From: Halichondria panicea | Lineage: Eukaryota > Porifera > Demospongiae > Suberitida > Halichondriidae | Assembly: GCF_963675165.1 (NCBI RefSeq) | Contig: NC_087380.1 | Location: 6,642,071-6,706,070, forward strand | DNA: 64,000 bases | Direction of reading: 5' to 3' | Shown: positions 22,501-34,815 of the stretch, piece by piece | Layout: each line of letters starts with the position of its first letter | Numbering within the stretch: the stretch's first letter is position 1 | Position numbers and translations under genes: made by a program | Notes under the pieces: generated by a model | The model's database searches: none | Told to the model about the DNA's origin: nothing | Seen by the model: the letters and a program-made list of their open reading frames with translations, nothing else

Positions 22501-24942
22501 CGTCACGTAATGTAGGATGTGCAAGGAACCGCGCATGCGCAAAGTGGAAAAGGTATGTGGACCTCCTTGGAGCACGAGTGCTACTGCAGTTATACATGGT
22601 GGCTGGATGTCCCTCTATATCAGAGACTGTTAACTCTCTTTCCTGATGTCATGGTGTTGTGATGATGCAAAAGGTGTAAGCGGCTCAACTTTAAATCATA
22701 ACGGTTGATGTACAAACAGACAGTGGAAGCCTTACTCTCAACTCTTCACAAGTGCAGTGCAGTTTATTTTTCCCCTCAATCATCACAACACTGATGTATA
22801 TACTAGCATTGGTGAATGTGCTATTTGGCTGGTTATTAATCTCCTTGTGGAGGAAATGCAAGTGCCCTGTGAAGAAACCTTTTACAGTAGCTTTCTCAAC
22901 TGAAGGCAGAGCCTCTAAAATCGGCTCCCTCTCTGACTACACAAGACTGTGGTGATCTGAATGATCCACAGAGGAGAACACTATCATGAGGTGGGTATAA
23001 AGTATATTATGTGTGTACAGTATCATCGACTCTCGCTATTCTGGCTCTCTGAAGTACGGCCACCTCAATATACCCGCCATTTGGTTTGGCACGGATTGCT
23101 AGCTATAGTTGTTTATACTACACACTTGCCTTGAAATGTATACCTGCCAGTTCTGGCTGCCCCTAACTATATGTGATATATACGTTTTTATTTTTATTAC
23201 GGCCGGATGTGACGTTTTGGGTGTAGTTTGGCAGACAAGAGCATTATCTTTGCACCGCAAAATCATGCAGTCATTAGATTCGAGGTAGGGTCGTTTTAGC
23301 CGCGGCTATTTTCTGAAATGTGGCTACCTCGCTATTCTTGCCAAGCTCCACTGTCTAAGTGTGGCTGGATTAACAATGTATGTGCATGGTATTGCATGCA
23401 TGTGTGTGTGCAAATTAATAAAGTGTGTTTTATCGTTGTGTTTTCCATTCAGGTTTTTGAGTTGATTGAATCATAGATTGAAGAGTTAGAGGGATAGGAA
23501 GCGGAGTGGTGCACGTGATGATTTTACATTGAATCTGCAGTGGAGCCTCGAAAATTATCCGCGTTACTCCCTATGAATGAGGCTATTAAGCACATTTTTG
23601 CCGGGTAACTCCCAAAGCTGTGTTTCCTCGAGAAATCATCTCTTTCAGCAACTTATAACACGCCTAGTCCATGAGCCACATGTAGTACTTGCTAATGACT
23701 GACCACACCCAGTAAAAAGAGACTTTCCAATAAAGTTATATATGTTCCCAAGGCTGTTTTAGAGCTATTGGAACATGTAACGTGTAAGCGTGCTGGTTAT
23801 GACTACTACAATAGGTATAGACCTTGAAATATAAGTGAGTTGCACGGACTAAGCACAGTTACTTGTAGTTTATTATGCACTGCATGGGTGTAGAAATAGA
23901 TATTGTTGTGGTGGCCTCGATTAAACTGCAGCGTATATAGCGCAGATGTTACTCGAGATACCAACCGTTTCCTATCCCTATAACTCTTCAATCTATGATT
24001 GAATTAAGCTGTTGAGATGCATGGTAGTGCATGTGCGGCCATTTATAATAATAATGCTGTATCCAGCGTGAGTTTTTAAGCCTTGGCTATTTTCTGAAAT
24101 AGCAGCTTGCCTGATAGAGTGGACATGGTCACTATAGGTAAATTGTTGTGTTAAGATCTGTACGCTTATATATAATTATAATTATGCTTCGATCAAGTCC
24201 AGCTCATGCAGTAACGATTGGTCTATAGATACAATAATTATATTTAATCTGCTATAATTTATTTATACCTTTTACAGGAAGCTAGAATTATATTAGCTGT
24301 TCCTGGTATAACTGCATTGATCACCTAAAAAAAGCTTGCTGAATGGAACCTCATGCACAGACTGTCAGAGCTCACTTCACTTTGCATGGTCCAGTGATAG
24401 CTATGCATACACGAGCTGATAGCACCAGATTCTGTGATGGCAGTCCTAAATTTAACTTGGCCATTTTGGTCCACTGCGCATGCACTGTGTAAAAGCTCAT
24501 AGCCATGGCAGCAGAACCTAATTTCATATACGCACCAGATTCTAAATTGAAGTTGGCCACTTTGGTCCACTGATCCATCAGCAATTATGTATACCAGGTC
24601 TAAGATTTGTTGATTCACCTTATAGCTGCTACAATACCATGCATATGCACCCTCAATAGCCTTCACTCCTTATCCAATATGCAACAAGTATCCAATATGA
24701 ATGGAAGTGTTAGAACTAACGGTTCTTAAGAATTCCAGGTAATAAAGATAGAGAAAGAAAGCAAAGCAAATCTGAGTACCTGAGTTTCTTTAAAGTGGTT
24801 TGTCAGATATTATGATACTGTTGAAATTGGTGTATAGGACACTACCAACAAGAAACGATAATCTGTCGTTTAATGCAATTATATATATACACAAGGATAA
24901 TAATAATCGGCAACTACTAAAGCCGCTATATATAGAAATCCT

Positions 24943-25424
24943 GGTAAGACTGCAATGTTATGCTATATTTTTAGCTCATAAAATTAATGTTCACTCTGGA
25001 ATAATAAACTGTATATAGTAACTGAACTCTAAACTCGTTGAACCTATTTACTTATAAATCTTATAAATTATTATTATGTATATTTTATCCTCACGTGATT
25101 TTTGTGTTTATGCCATGCTAGCCTCGTTGTTTGCCTAACTGTTATAAAAGCGAAAACTCGGCCTGGGATCGAGGCTAATGCCATGGTAAGACTGCAATGT
25201 TATATATTTTTAGCTCATAAAATTAATGTTCACTCTGGAATAATAAACTGTATATAGTAACTGAACTCTAAACTCGTTGAACCTATTTACTTATAAATCT
25301 TATAAATTATTATTATGTATATTTTATCCTCACGTGATTTTTGTGTTTATGCCATGCTAGCCTCGTTGTTCGCCTAACTGTTATAAAAGCGAAAACTCGG
25401 CCTGAGATCGAGGCTAATGCCATG
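24943..25424. repeat. Two 242-bp direct tandem copies
   Basis: GGTAAGACTGCAATGTTAT at 24943 and again at 25185; the two units are almost identical and end in GAGGCTAATGCCATG. Each contains the AGCGAAAACTCGGCCTG.GA motif that also ends the MULE-like MITEs at 26680 and 45269. Confidence 0.9.
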
Positions 25425-26039
25425 CATGTGTTTTCTGAAATAAGATTTAATTTGTCACTGGTGTCTCAGAACTAACTATGGTCCTATATAGTTGTCAGCG
25501 CATGCTTAAAATTTTCATTGTATTTGTGTCGGCTAATTAACCAATAATACATTGTATTATAGAAAATTCACAGATACCGTATGCCGGTGGAAAATTTCGA
25601 GGTGTTTTTTAATTTCGCGTTTTTTGTGGGTGGCTGCATGCAGAACACGAAAATTAGAACCCGTGGAAGGCTTCATATGCGCATGCAAGATAGGTGCCAC
25701 AACACCCTACTACCCGCGAAATGTTCTAAATATTGAAAATTTTCCACCCGTATGGTACATATAGTATACACATTATAGAGAGCTGCTTCACAAGGAGAGT
25801 TGCCATGCAGTTGTGCTGCAGCATGATTATAGTGACCCAGCTAGGGCATGTAACTTCATGGATGATGATTGAATGCCTCAAATTATGAAGGTTTAGCAGG
25901 CTGCTGGACCTCTCTGATATTCTAGACCTCTATTTGTAACTCATAATTTATGTTTGAGAAAGGTAGATTCTCTTCATGGCTCTGAGCTGCCAGAAACAAC
26001 ACTCGAATGAACAGGTATACATATACACTCCAGTCCTGT

Positions 26040-26690
26040 GAGTATAGGAAAGATTACCAAAGACAAAAAGAGGGTTTCAACCTTACCTCACACTATCCAG
26101 TCTCCTCCCTTAGTAGAAAAGAGGAGCACTGTTGGGATAGCTGGATATTATCATTGCTCTTGTGCAGAGAAGTATAGACATTCTATAATAATATATGTGT
26201 ACATGCGATGTAAATTAAATGTGTCGTATTAAACAGGTCATTGTCAATCCCTCTGATGATGGCACCACCAAGTCCTCTAGCTCACATGCACTCTTCACTT
26301 CATCCACCATAAGATAATTATACCAATGATGGATCTAGATCTTTCCAAACAAAAATGACTTGATATGATAGAACCACACAACAAATCTGACCTTGACGAG
26401 CTTTAATTGTCAAGATTTGTAGCCTCCTCACTTGTTCTTCTGTCTTCAGAATAATGTTTTCTAAATAATTAAGAGCCATTCCAATCGATTAATGATAAAC
26501 GGGATACTGACTGCTAGTACGATAGTACACGAATATAAATGTGAACAAAAATATCCATTAGTCTAATTTTTAATCTACTTGAATGACTGGCGCATGCATG
26601 CGCAGACAACTAGTGCAGGCCTATAGTTGTTCACCTAAACGTTATAAAAGCGAAAACTCGGCCTGGGATCGAGGCTAGCTATAATATAAA
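26040..26690 (-). mobile_element. Reverse-oriented copy of the MULE-like MITE family
   Basis: The minus strand from 26690 (TAGCCTCGATCCCAGGCCGA) runs parallel to 44221 onward through several shared blocks (for example CACGAATATAAATGT at about 26528, CATCCACCATAAG area at 26300). The far end is not clear, so it is probably truncated. Confidence 0.65.
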
Positions 26691-27407
26691 GCTACGACAA
26701 TTCAGATGTAGATTAAATTTGGAATGTACCTTGCCATGTCTTGAACATGCACACGCATACATTGCATGCAAAAATAGTTTTTTTATGCATGAGTCTAATC
26801 TATAGCTACACAATTGTATTGGCCGCATCTCCTTTAACACGCAGGAAGAAACATCAATGATCATTAACTCTATCTGCTGCCATTGACTATAAGTTGGACT
26901 TACTATTCCTCACGAATACTAAACTATTAATTTTTATCTTTACACTATATACTTGTAATAATTTATACACTTGTACACCTATCTCTGGTGGTGTGTTAAT
27001 TGTTATTATTGTTGTAACATGCATGATAATTATTACTACATGTTTTACTTCATTGAAAGACATAAATTTCTGTCATTTTAACACTAAAATACGATGATGC
27101 ATCCCATATAACATATGTGTTTTTGCTGTGCTATAGCTAGCTTACTCTCAGTGTCATCCTTCATTTCAATCAATCACCTTCATGGATGTTCATAATAATT
27201 ATATGATTATCGTCAATTCTAACAATAACTCCCTTTAATTATATAGGTAGTATTGTTTTGGCTTGTGCTATGTACTGCATGCATACTCTCATTAATCATT
27301 TTTCATGTTGATAATTATGAGCTTTGTTTACTTAGCATCACAATGGCATGCATCAAAATAATAATTATGTAAGAATAACATCAAAATTGAGTCATCATGG
27401 TCATGTT

Positions 27408-30400
27408 TTATACCGTAATCGTTAACATAAACTGCAAAACTTGTTCATACAAATCAATGCCAAACTCATCAGAAGGTGCTAACGGATTAACAGCTTGCTG
27501 TAGGAGAGCAAAATTCTCTGAACTTAGCCTTATTGGCACCTCAGGCACAACTATAGAACGTCCCTGAGACGGGATGGGGCCTTCCATATCAATTCCATAT
27601 TCTTCCTCCACATTCTCAAAAAAATCCAAAGCTGCGAGTCGTGCTGCAAAAGTAGTGCCCCTGTTGTAAACAACTGGTGTGGAGACTTATGGTGTGCAGT
27701 TCGGATTGAGTGATGGTTCCATCCACCAATGAACAGTGTAAGTGCCTGATTAATACGTGGAATGAACACATTATAATGAAGGGAATACAGATGCGTCTCA
27801 TTCAAACAGTCTAATAGATCCACTTGTTCCATAAAGTAAAACAGCTTGTAAAAGAGAATAGTCACAGCGGTGCATGTCCCTCCATATAGTCGCTCTATGC
27901 GTTGATTATGGACCGAGGCTCCTACAATCACACTCCTCATATCATGTCCTAACATGTGACGTGCGACCAATACATTTTCCCCACCTTGGTCCATTCTTAT
28001 AATTATACGAGATGGCAGCTGATGCTTTTGAACTGCACACAAAAATAATTCGTACACGGTTGACGATTTATTATTGCCACAACACTTCAAGAAAGTCACC
28101 AGCCTACTGCAGCCGTCAATGCAGCCACGAGTGACGATTCTCCATCTAATAAGCTTATGATGTGAATCTGAAACAAGATAATTCAACCATAATTAATTTT
28201 AATGTGATGAAAATTAGTCAATACTATAATGAAAGCACCGCAGGTGCTGACGCCTCGATGGAGATGCCAAAGCTACATAACATAAAGCTACTAATAGCTT
28301 TTATACACATGATAAACATTTTTGATTTTGCTGCATGCAAACTTAGAGTGGGTAATGATTGACCATGATTATTTAAACAATAAAACAATCGATGCCAAAA
28401 GTTCAAGTCTAAAATTAATGGCTGCATCAGCAGAGCCTTGCAGCTCTCTTCTCACTCTTGTAATGCAGCTACCAATAGCTAGCATTCTAGTGCAGAGCTA
28501 ACTACTAAGTAGAGTAGCAACACTCGGTAAATAAGTTTGGCTACGTGCCCGGCTTCTGAAAAGACTGCAATGGCATTCCAAGTAAGCAAAACTAGGCGTA
28601 ACTCGAGAACGAAGCATTATTTTGCAAATCCACGAATTAAAATCCAAGTAAACATGACTATAGAAGCCTATAGAAACTCTTACTTGCACTTGATTGCAGT
28701 CTACACACACATAGACACACAAACGTATACCTCGCTTGCGCATGCGCACCGAGGCATAATAATGGTCTAACTGGTTTGGGTTTACGGGGCTGCCCAGGGT
28801 AATTAAAAGCGTATCACATACGGATCAGTAATTGCACAGGGTTCAAACAACAGCTGCGGCTAAAAATATTATTAAAATTCCTGAGAACGGCATCATAAAC
28901 GATTAGGTTACTCGTATAAGGGATTAAGAACACTCATAACAAACACAGGCAAGGGCCAATTAGAAGCCTTGCCATTGCTTGTTACTCGTACTACTTGATC
29001 AGAGGCTGCAGCTATATACGATATTTTGCTAGCAATTAGAATTCGAGAGACCAGAAAGGTGTTCATTACGTCTACTAACGCTCCAGTAAAATGAGACCGC
29101 TTCCTTTTTTGCCTTTGGAAAGGGCTACTTTTAACCGTGCGTAAAGAATCTCACGCACGGAATAACTCTTCTTTGATAAGAATACACAAGTCACAAATTA
29201 ATACTCGCGCTTATTTATTAATGTTACCATGCAGACTCAATTACAAACACATCTATGGCTGCTTGTCGCGGCTAAATGTTTGGCATCCATCCACGCATTA
29301 TGTAATTTGTGGTTAGTTCTACGCTGGGACAACTCTTTGATAAGTAGCATACCAGTTCAACAGGAAGTGGTTTAGCAGGTAAGTTCTTTTCACCTGCACA
29401 AACTCAAAGTCTACCATGTGAAAGTCTACACTAAAAAGCTGCTACTTAGCTAGCAGCTACTGTAGATACCAGTATCAATATGACTCAGAGGTGATTACGG
29501 TTAAAGTTTATTGAGGCTACTATTTGAGAGCGGCTTTTATCGCACTGAAGATGGGGATTAATTTTAGAGGCTACTACTATTTGAGTGTGGGCTTTATACA
29601 AGGGCAGATTTTGACGAATATCAAAAGGATGATACCGTATATTTATTCGATCTAAGGTGACACTTTTAAAGCCTAATTTTGGAGGTTGAAAAATTATGTT
29701 GAAGTCTTGGTGTTGCATATTTGATCGTTGTTTCTCTATAGAGGCTATATAGTTTGACCTCTATTTAGAATGTGACATACAAAAATATTGTCAACACAGC
29801 AGTCGCTACAGTATAGCCGGACCACGAATATTTTACCCAGCGACCTTGACTACCTTTACCTGCAGTGCAAGCAGAAAATAAGATCCACGAATGGACTTCC
29901 TCCCGCTCCCCCCCTAAACATCTGCATTCAGGAATATATGGAAAGGCAATCTCAAAACCCACTAGAATTTATCCTAGATCGACCTTCGAATGAACACCAG
30001 TCATGTCTCTGTTATTAATTATTAAACAGGGTGTTAAAATAATTATGGTGACTTTTAGACCCCCCTTATTTCCACTCGCTACTTCAAAGTCCTGTAAATG
30101 ACACCCTGCTGACTAAATAACCCGAAATAACCTGCTATACAGTACTTTTAGAGGTTACAAAATTGCATATTATGGAGGGCCGTGCATGTCCCATATTTGG
30201 AGGGCTGCTTTACATGGATACCTTTAGCTATTTTCCAACAATCAACATCAAGCTTTTGGGAGACTTAAAGAAGGCCTGTAAGGCCTTAAAGTTATTGCGG
30301 GGGACAAGATTAATCCCTCTTTCCTATTTTTCCTATAATTATATCTACATGTATATGGTTCCAGTTTTCAATATGCATTTACAAAAACTTGTACAAATAA

Positions 30401-31203
30401 TAATTATACCCACCAATATGCCAGAGGGAGTTTGGACCAGCAACTGAGTAAGGCTGTCGTCGACTAAGACCACCCATCAATCTTGAAGCTGCACTTAATG
30501 GGTCAGATGACCTTAGAGAACATCGGACTCTATCCCTTGACATTAATCCCATTCTTCTCAGCCTTCCACATACCATCATAATGACTCTTAACGTCGGGGA
30601 TTCTGAATGAATTTCCTTGACAATTCTATTGAGCTCATCATTTGATAAAGTTGTTGCAGAGTCATCCAGCAATTCAAACTCAACTCGTCTTCTGTATACA
30701 CTAGTAAAACATGTATTACTTATGTTTATCAGTCAAAAACTTAATTATATATGATCATACAAGACACACCCAGCAGGGCCGCAATTTCAGTCTAGTTAAA
30801 ATTTAGTGATGATAGGTACACTAGTTGTTCCTTTTCAATTTCAAACTTAGGTCTTCCTCTTCCCAAGATTCTTCTAGCAGCTTGATACTGGAATTTGCTG
30901 GTTTCTACATCCAACATCTCTTCATATTGCACCCACTGTCTGTGTACACTTCTCAGGCACTCTAGTAGATGAGCCAAATTCGATTGATTACTAGCTCATC
31001 TTCTTCTCCAACTTCAGAACCCCCTTGCAGCATTTGATCAGATAGTTGCATGCAAGTACTCAGACAAACTTCTAGTCTTGACAAAACATAGTCACAAAAT
31101 TCTCGATTCGCTATTCATGTTGATGTTCTGTGTTCTCTAGGAATCTACTGACATCAATAAAGTATTGACTCCATGCTCCAAACAATTCATCCTGCTCAGC
31201 CAT
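27408..31203 (-). pseudogene. DDE integrase (rve-type) gene of the 9-kb element, spliced but decayed
   Basis: Reads from ATG at 31203 (MAEQDELFGAWSQYFIDVS) through RGRPKFEIEKEQLVYLSS, an HTH-like part, RRVEFELLDDSATTLSNDEL and PGPNSLWHI-type sequence (30691-30414), then a 2.2-kb intron, then from 28169 [28 protein letters not shown] and [10 protein letters not shown], and a tail [15 protein letters not shown]. The junction HI-G|AT-SHH recreates the first catalytic Asp, so the intron is real. Catalytic D, D and E are present with about 31 residues between the last two. Lesions: frame breaks near 31112 and 30985, TAG where Trp is expected near 30785, and a one-base frame change near 27655. An R1 repeat (28212-28765) lies in the intron. 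The matching family is the rve-domain integrase seen widely in marine invertebrate genomes. It no longer encodes a complete protein. Confidence 0.85.
28212..28765. repeat. Repeat family R1 (full copy)
   Basis: Starts ATAATGAAAGCACCGCAGG and ends GCGCATGCGCACCGAGGCATA. Shares its first half with 16021-16460 and its second half with 17340-17520. Lies in the integrase intron. Confidence 0.7.
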
Positions 31204-31249
31204 TCTAGCTAGCTAGCTTGTTATGAAAGCTAAGGCATGCAAGGTTGCT

Positions 31250-31400
31250 TATGCGCATGCGCATATGAAAAGGTTATAAGGTCACGTACGTCATGCTATA
31301 AGGTTATGTACGCCACGTTATAAGGTCACGTACGTCATGCTGTATGCCACGTTATAAGGTCACGTACGTCATGTTATAACATTCAAACGTCATAACGCCA
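31250..31400. repeat. Subterminal tandem repeats at the right end of the 9-kb element
   Basis: Three or four units of roughly 25-35 bp carrying GTTATAAGGTCACGTACGTCATG. The ACGTACGT core is palindromic. Likely end-recognition sites by analogy with other DNA transposons. Confidence 0.7.
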
Positions 31401-31939
31401 TCATTTCTTTATGTTACAAACCGCTTGCCATACGTCCGATTTTTAGCCGCGCAGCACCTAAATTTGGTTGACCTGAAGCCTCTTATTAATGACGTCATAA
31501 TGAACTTATCTGCCAAGTTGGGCGTGGTTGAACCTTTCCTTGCCATTTGTGAAAATCTGGAACAGGAGCGTCTTTAGGTTGATCAATTAGTGTGGATCCG
31601 GCCTCACCACGCCTCCATGTCATTCTATTAGTCTAGATCCGGCTAGCAATTCTAGCTGGGACTCCCAGTTCTAGCTCGTTTTGTTTAGCGTGTCAGAGAC
31701 TGGGAGAAGATGATTGGCACTCCCTGGCTCCTTTGGATGTACAGCTGTCCAGATCCCTAGAACATACCCTCCATTCTGACGGAGTTATCAGTGCATAGGG
31801 TGCTTACTAGATTCTTGCCAGCCAGTACAGTTCAAGCTACACACAGCACCGCTCAACTATTCTCTACCCCATTATCTAGCTAAATCTGGTCCAACTAGAC
31901 AGCAGACACAGCTAGTTAATTCAGTAAAGCCAGGGGTAG

Positions 31940-32889
31940 CAGGGGCGATCCTAGGATTCAGTCAATGGGGGTGCTCATTGCGCGCAAAGCGCGGCGCAAA
32001 ATTTAGACCACGCCCACTTCCGGTGTCACGCTCCTTTTTCGGCAACGCCCACTGTTTTCTAGATGGTGCACAGTACTGACAGTATATACAACAGTACAGT
32101 GCATGCCATGCCATCGATCAGCAAGTCAAGAATGTTTATGACCAGAAGCTCAATTCGCCTGGGATGGCAAACTCTAGCCAACTCTTCTTAAGGTATGTCA
32201 AATGTCAATGCAATCATGTCTAGTCTAGTCTCTGTGTAAATGTAGAAGTGTAAGTGATGATAAACGTTTGTTCCTTTGCTTGATCTGACGACAGTCTTGA
32301 TTCTTTTCTTTTCAGGCCACTAAAAGATTGATCAGCTTACCAGGAGGTGACAGGCAGCGTACAAAGTATGACCACCAGTACGTACCTAGTGTACCTTGAT
32401 GTTGAGGAAAAGAGACTTTGTAGTTTACATTGCAAACATTGATTATTATTAATTTATTGTACATATATGTAGGCTTAATTATATAATTATACTATACATT
32501 CATGTACCTCATGTACCTGGATACAAGAACCTTGTTGTGCTGCATGTTGTGAGGCAAGCTCAAGTGTTTGATACAGCAAACCACTTCCTGCTGCCTAGCC
32601 TTATTATTGAGCCCCTCCCCCACTCTTTAATGGATATCCCAGTAACGATCGAAGAAAAGTAAGTTTTTTAGGCCAGCTTAGCTAGCTAGCTAGATCTAAC
32701 TGGTATAAAGTTATTGTAACTATCACTATTAAGCTGTAGATAGCTGCAGTAAGTGTAGCTTCCTTCTAGCCAGCCAGTGATGGTTGAACTATCTACTTGA
32801 GCTTCTCTGAGTCTGGATAGGGTGCTGGAGCACCAGAGACTGGATGGGGGTGCTGGAGCACCCTAAGCACCACCCTGTGTACGCCCCTG
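31940..32889. mobile_element. hAT-like non-autonomous element nested in the outer element
   Basis: A 950-bp unit starting CAGGGGCGATCCTAGG and ending CGTACGCCCCTG, flanked by GGTAG on both sides (31935-31939, 32890-32894). The related copy at 59470-59485 reads CCAGGGGTAGCCCTAC without it, an exact empty site. Contains GGGGTGCT/AGCACCCC words shared with the outer element's ends. Confidence 0.9.
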
Positions 32890-33656
32890 GGTAGCCCTAC
32901 TTCTACGGTTGTTCAGTACCCACGGTAACAATTCCTCTGGGCTGGGCTAACTAGTTGAGCCACGCCTCCCAATTCTCAAGGCTAGGTACATGTCTCTGTC
33001 TAGCTGCTTCTTCAGCTTCTTGCTCAGTTTTGTGGCTTAGAGAAAGGCCAGCTACTCAGGGGGAAGAGTCGAGATGAAAGTCTGGCAGCCAGGTGACGTC
33101 CAAACGGTCAGTTATTCTTTCCACCAACTTTTTAATCTAGTCTAGTCCTGCTTGCACTGCTACTACTACTGCTACTCTTCCTACTACTACTGCTACTCTT
33201 CCTAGCTAGTCAAAGGTTTCTTTTTTTTTTTTTAACTACATATGCACAAAGAGACATCAAAGATTACATCAAAGGACACAGATTTTTAGCCTGATAAGGC
33301 CGTTACCTAGACTACAGTTTGTTTGTCAGGGAGGAGCTCACATACTAATTCATCATAATTCGTTACCGTTGTTGTAATTTCTACAACAGATTGCCAAGGA
33401 AAGAGATAGAGAAGCTGGCCACGATCACAGAAGAGAACTAGTTTATAGATTTAAGCCAGAATAGCTCACAGTTTAGAGACTGAATCGTTTTCCTTGCCTA
33501 TATACTAGCTAGCTAACAGCCTAACTGCAGCAAGATCTGGAAGAGAAGGGGTGCTCAGCTGGATAATCAGATACATTTCTCTGTGATTTGTATACTTGAC
33601 TCAGGCTGGTTGGGGGTGCTCGAGCACCCCTAGCACCCCCCCTGGCTACGCCCCTG

Positions 33657-34239
33657 GTCCTGGTGTGAATATATATCGAGATAGCATGCACGTGCAATGA
33701 TCGCCTTATGTAGAGATCATGTCTGCACATGCAGTGATAATGTCTGTATATACATCCAACGATCATGTCTGCACATGCAACCATTAGTCTCTGCACATCC
33801 AATGATAATGTCTGCACATCCAACCATTTGAGTCTGCGTGTGCAGTGATAATGTCTGCACATCCAACGATCATGTCTGCACATGCAACTGTTTTAAGGCT
33901 AAAGCCTCTATACAAAGCCCAATGTTGAGGTTAAAAATTATGCTGAAGTCCTTCCAGTTGCTGCTAGTGCATGCATGGGCTACGAGGGTGTGGCTACATG
34001 TGAGGGATCAAGGATTTAGAGTAGACTCTATTTGAGATAACATTGATTCAGTTTTCACAGTCAATTGGATGGCACTCAACAAATACAAAACTCAACACTT
34101 AATACTAAACACCTGTTTCTAGGATGTTCTACTAGCAAAACACTTGGATCTACTACTGCAACCCATCTATAGAATAGTCTAGAAGTGATGTTTACTATAG
34201 TACAGTACTGTTGTGGTTTACCACAGTAGTTCCTATATC
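33657..34239. other. Resumed target repeat and gene-free DNA
   Basis: Continuation of the 22275-22335 repeat, with six or so tandem words of the type ATGTCTGCACATGCAA / ATCCAACGAT up to about 33890. The rest shows no gene; 33900-33960 resembles 29565-29715. Confidence 0.5.
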
Positions 34240-34815
34240 AAGTAATGCCCTGTGAGGCCATGTCCTCACACTCCTCCTTCTTTCTCCGGCGACAAAGTTG
34301 TCGTGTTTGTGTCGTGAGCTTGCGACAGTTCGGCGTTTCCCCTTTCTTGAGCATGTCCTCTTGACGACATTGAGTCGGCAAAACCAATTGTTCCCATGTA
34401 TCGAATTTTCCTTTGTTTCCAGGAGGGCTGTTCAATATTCCAGAACATTTGTTTCCTGCTAAGACAGGCTCACCACTTGATACCTTCCGAGCAGTCTCAA
34501 GGGTAGGGTCGGCACTCTGTAAGTCGGCTACAGCAACTTCGAGAGGATGAGTCAGTTTCTTCTGTCGATTCTGACTTGAATCGTCAAGGTCAACAAATGA
34601 TTCGTACAGCAGCCTCTTGCTGCTGCTTCTTCTGAGCACAAGTAGTGACGAGGAAGGTGTCCTCTGTATTTTGGGGTGTAGTGCCGGATTCATCATTATA
34701 ATGAGAGACAATACTTCAGAGATATCTCGGCCAAGTATGATGGGTACCGGGAGAGTGTTGGAGATTCCAGCTCGCACCAGGAATGTTTTCGAACCTGTGG
34801 ATACCTTGATATTTG
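34240..34815 (-). pseudogene. Ty3/gypsy-type retroelement fragment (aspartic protease end)
   Basis: The minus-strand ORF includes KVSTGSKTFLVRAGISNTLP followed by VPIILGRDIS, the C-terminal LGRD signature of gypsy retropepsins, then a low-similarity linker and EQLVLPTQCRQEDML, which resembles the segment ahead of the H2C2 finger. It stops at 34240. Its upstream side is cut at about 34815, where FARSA intron 8 sequence begins. Reverse transcriptase and LTRs are absent here. Confidence 0.6.

Larger units (their letters stand above)
22501..27407. other. Non-coding interior of the 9-kb element
   Basis: No supported gene. Contains an inverted pair around 23460-23510 / 23960-24006 (CATAGATTGAAGAGTTA arms, about 550 bp overall), imperfect repeats at 24420-24600 (ACCAGATTCT..TTGGTCCACTG), a 242-bp tandem duplication and a MULE-like MITE copy, listed separately. 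ORFs here are short and frame-unstable. Confidence 0.5.
22402..31433. mobile_element. 9.03-kb integrase-bearing DNA element with GTATGGCAAGCGG ends
   Basis: Both ends carry a perfect 25-bp inverted repeat starting GTATGGCAAGCGGTTTG, and GTCC lies outside each (22398-22401, 31434-31437). The left subterminal region has a perfect 54-bp palindrome. The right has at least three tandem 25-35-bp units with ACGTACGTGACCTTATAA. The only recognisable gene inside is the decayed minus-strand integrase at 27408-31203. The 4-bp TSD plus a retroviral-type (rve) integrase fits Ginger-like cut-and-paste elements; family name is inference. Confidence 0.75.
22336..33656. mobile_element. Outer hAT-like element, interrupted by two nested insertions
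   Basis: Begins CAGGGGCGTAGCCAGG and ends CCTGGCTACGCCCCTG, flanked by GTCCT on both sides (22331-22335, 33657-33661). The neighbouring tandem copy of the target (near 22060) reads through as GTGTCCTGGTGTG, an empty site. Its own sequence is only 22336-22401 and 31438-33656 minus 31940-32889; the rest is nested DNA. 31546-33560 recurs at 59071-61440, so this is a multicopy family. No transposase ORF recognised. Confidence 0.8.

Noticed and set aside
24325-24666. Minus ORF of 113 residues with two VDQ.GQ.(Q/K)FR repeats
   Set aside because: It follows an imperfect DNA repeat in the interior of the 9-kb element; no codon conservation, splice logic or known domain.
29485-29718. Minus ORF of 77 residues in the integrase intron
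   Set aside because: Related DNA occurs near 33900-33960 in a broken form, so it is repeat sequence rather than a gene.
33721-33890. Short repeated words spaced about 25-50 bp apart, resembling a CRISPR array
   Set aside because: The spacing is irregular, the units are degenerate variants of one word, and there are no unique spacers; it is a diverged tandem repeat in animal DNA.
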